From the NCBI RefSeq assembly GCF_014656075.1, contig NZ_BNBS01000054.1, positions 1 through 51,477 on the forward strand: DNA of 51,477 bases, written 5' to 3'. Source of the stretch: Streptomyces hydrogenans. GTDB lineage: Bacteria > Actinomycetota > Actinomycetes > Streptomycetales > Streptomycetaceae. The notes below the pieces were generated by a model, which saw only the letters and a program-made list of their open reading frames with translations, searched no databases and had not been told where the DNA came from. The position numbers and the translations under genes are program-made. Within the stretch, counting starts at the first letter, position 1. The number at the start of each line of letters is the position of its first letter. This document shows positions 50,901 to 51,477 of the stretch, piece after piece.

Positions 50901-51477
50901 GTCCTCCATCGTCAGCTTGCCCACGCGGGCGCGCTTGACGATGTCCTCGTACGCCTGCCAGAACTCGAAGAAGTTGAGCGTCTCGGCCTTCTTGATGCCC
51001 GCGACGACGAGCTGGCGGTCGCCGTTGGGCTTCACCAGGTCGATGGCGAGGCCGAAGTTCACGTGCTCCGGCTTGACCAGGGTCGGCTTGCCGTCCTTCT
51101 CCGCGAAGGAGTAGTTCATCGACGGCATGGCCTTGATCGCCTGCACCATGGCGTAGCCGATGAGGTGGGTGAAGGAGATCTTCCCGCCCCGGGCGCGCTT
51201 CAGGTGGTTGTTGATGACGATCCGGTTGTCGAAGAGCAGCTTCACCGGGACGGCGCGGACGGACGTGGCCGTCGGCACCTCCAGCGAGGCGTTCATGTTC
51301 TTCGCGACGGCGGCGGCCGGGCCGCGGAGCGTGATCAGCTCGGGGCCGGCGGGTGCCTCGGCGGCCGCAGCAGCGGGCGCGGCGCCAGCCGCTCCAGTGG
51401 AGCCGGTGCCTGCACCGGACTTGGCGGGCGCCGGAGCGGCGGCGGCCCGGGCCGGCTTCACGGCGGCCGGAGCGGCC
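47982..51477 (-). CDS. kgd: Multifunctional 2-oxoglutarate dehydrogenase E1/E2-like (Kgd/SucA), 5' end outside window
   Basis: The gene runs off the right edge; ~1,160 codons are visible and the missing N-terminus is expected to be short. After a Pro/Ala-rich linker the acyltransferase-like (E2) domain has LRGPAAAVAKNMNASLEVPTATSVR and the catalytic segment TSTYDHRVIQGAASGEF. The thiamine-dependent E1 part follows: VVIGMAHRGRLNVLANIVGK, GDAAFAGQGVVAETLNMS, YRRRGHNEGDNPSFTNPQ (ThDP/Mg) and HGYEGQGPDHSSARPERFLQ. In actinobacteria this fused protein works with an E2/E3 partner (Lpd, SucB-like) in the TCA cycle. The acidic small-protein gene lies downstream. Confidence 0.96.
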   Translation of the reverse strand, partial: AAPAAVKPARAAAAPAPAKSGAGTGSTGAAGAAPAAAAAEAPAGPELITLRGPAAAVAKNMNASLEVPTATSVRAVPVKLLFDNRIVINNHLKRARGGKISFTHLIGYAMVQAIKAMPSMNYSFAEKDGKPTLVKPEHVNFGLAIDLVKPNGDRQLVVAGIKKAETLNFFEFWQAYEDIVKRARVGKLTMEDFTGVTVSLTNPGGLGTVHSVPRLMPGQSVIMGVGSMDYPAEFQGTSQDTLNKLGISKVMTLTSTYDHRVIQGAASGEFLRVVANFLLGEQGFYDDVFQSLRIPYEPVRWLKDIDASHDDDVTKAARVFELIHSYRVRGHVMADTDPLEYKQRKHPDLDITEHGLTLWDLEREFAVGGFAGKSMMKLRDILGVLRDSYCRTTGIEFMHIQDPKQRKWIQDRVERPHARVEREEQLRILRRLNAAEAFETFLQTKYVGQKRFSLEGGESVIPLLDAVIDSAAESRLDEVVIGMAHRGRLNVLANIVGKSYAQIFREFEGNLDPKSMHGSGDVKYHLGAEGTFTGLDGEEIKVSLAANPSHLEAVDPVLEGIVRAKQDVINKGGTDFTVLPVALHGDAAFAGQGVVAETLNMSQLRGYRTGGTVHIVINNQVGFTAAPESSRSSMYATDVARMIEAPIFHVNGDDPEAVVRVARLAFEFRQTFNKDVVIDLICYRRRGHNEGDNPSFTNPQMYNLIDKKRSVRKLYTESLIGRGDITLEEAEQSLQDFQGQLEKVFAEVREATAAPAATTVPDAQAEFPVAVTTAVSQEVVKRIAESQVSIPERITVHSRLMPQMQRRAASIDDGTIDWGFGETLALGSLLMEGTPVRLSGQDSRRGTFGQRHAVLVDQETGEDYTPLLYLTEDQAHYNVYDSLLSEYAAMGFEYGYSLARPDSLVIWEAQFGDFVNGAQTVVDEFISSAEQKWGQTSGVTLLLPHGYEGQGPDHSSARPERFLQMCAQDNMTVAMPTLPSNYFHLLRWQVHNPHHKPLIVFTPKSMLRLKAAASKVEEFTSGGFRPVIGDETVNPADVRKVVFCAGKVYYDLEAERQKRGDTETAIIRLERLYPLPGAELQAEIAKYPNAAKYIWAQEEPANQGAWPFIALNLIDHLDLAVGADIPAGERLRRISRPHSSSPAVGSAKRHQAEQQQLVNEVFDA

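Overview
The window is a 51.5 kb piece of a very GC-rich actinobacterial chromosome, almost certainly Streptomyces. The evidence is the strong third-position G/C bias, the complete dasR-dasABC chitobiose locus, wblE, the sigH/prsH pair, nickel superoxide dismutase with its SodX protease, a snapalysin and a Kgd-type 2-oxoglutarate dehydrogenase. From memory, the order follows the S. coelicolor SCO52xx core block (nrdAB, dasRABCD, nagB, wblE, sigH, sodN, malic enzyme, kgd). It is a conserved core region. I see no rRNA, tRNA, CRISPR array, insertion sequence or integrated phage.

Layout. Positions 1-4,065 hold two membrane HD-domain proteins (the first cut by the window edge, the second degenerate), a TPR protein and peptide deformylase. 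Positions 4,126-8,050 (minus strand) hold a tiny secreted peptide and the class Ia ribonucleotide reductase operon nrdAB, preceded by a cobalamin riboswitch and a candidate pair of NrdR boxes. Positions 8,100-10,545 hold a GNAT acetyltransferase and a DUF3311/sodium-solute symporter pair. Positions 10,738-17,555 are the chitobiose/GlcNAc regulon: dasR, dasA-dasB-dasC-dasD and nagB, with three DasR operators (dre) in control regions and a fourth dre-like site upstream of a sensor kinase at 19.6 kb. Positions 17,831-25,540 hold an SDR/TetR pair, a PdtaS-like kinase, wblE, a lipid kinase and the prsH-sigH stress sigma module. Positions 25,619-33,170 hold a Na+/H+ antiporter, a PLP enzyme, a cytoplasmic-type amidase, and a family 2B encapsulin followed by a polyprenyl diphosphate synthase (a predicted protein nanocompartment and its cargo). 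Positions 33,232-36,614 hold a snapalysin/LysR divergent pair, sodN/sodX and a CGNR zinc-finger regulator. Positions 36,730-43,161 hold a methyltransferase, a polar amino-acid ABC importer, a malic enzyme and an MDR oxidoreductase. Positions 43,238-51,477 hold a secreted GH5 enzyme, a PadR/DUF4097 operon with a palindromic operator, two small uncharacterised genes and most of kgd, cut at its 5' end by the window edge.

How genes work together. DasR would sense phosphorylated aminosugar and coordinate chitobiose import (DasABC), hydrolysis (DasD) and entry of GlcN-6-P into glycolysis (NagB). Vitamin B12 status and NrdR would jointly limit the class Ia reductase. PrsH would hold SigH inactive until stress, with PrsH and SigH translation apparently coupled. 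The encapsulin shell, which carries a cyclic-nucleotide-binding-like insert, would house the prenyl synthase.

A recurrent feature is leaderless expression: at least eleven genes have a TANNNT -10 element ending exactly 6 or 7 nt before the start codon and lack a convincing ribosome binding site. The least explained features are the 47-residue secreted peptide with an internal repeat, the encapsulin-prenyl synthase pair, a duplicated ~60-nt module upstream of the malic enzyme, a palindrome shared by dasR and the symporter operon, and the dre-like site in front of the sensor kinase.
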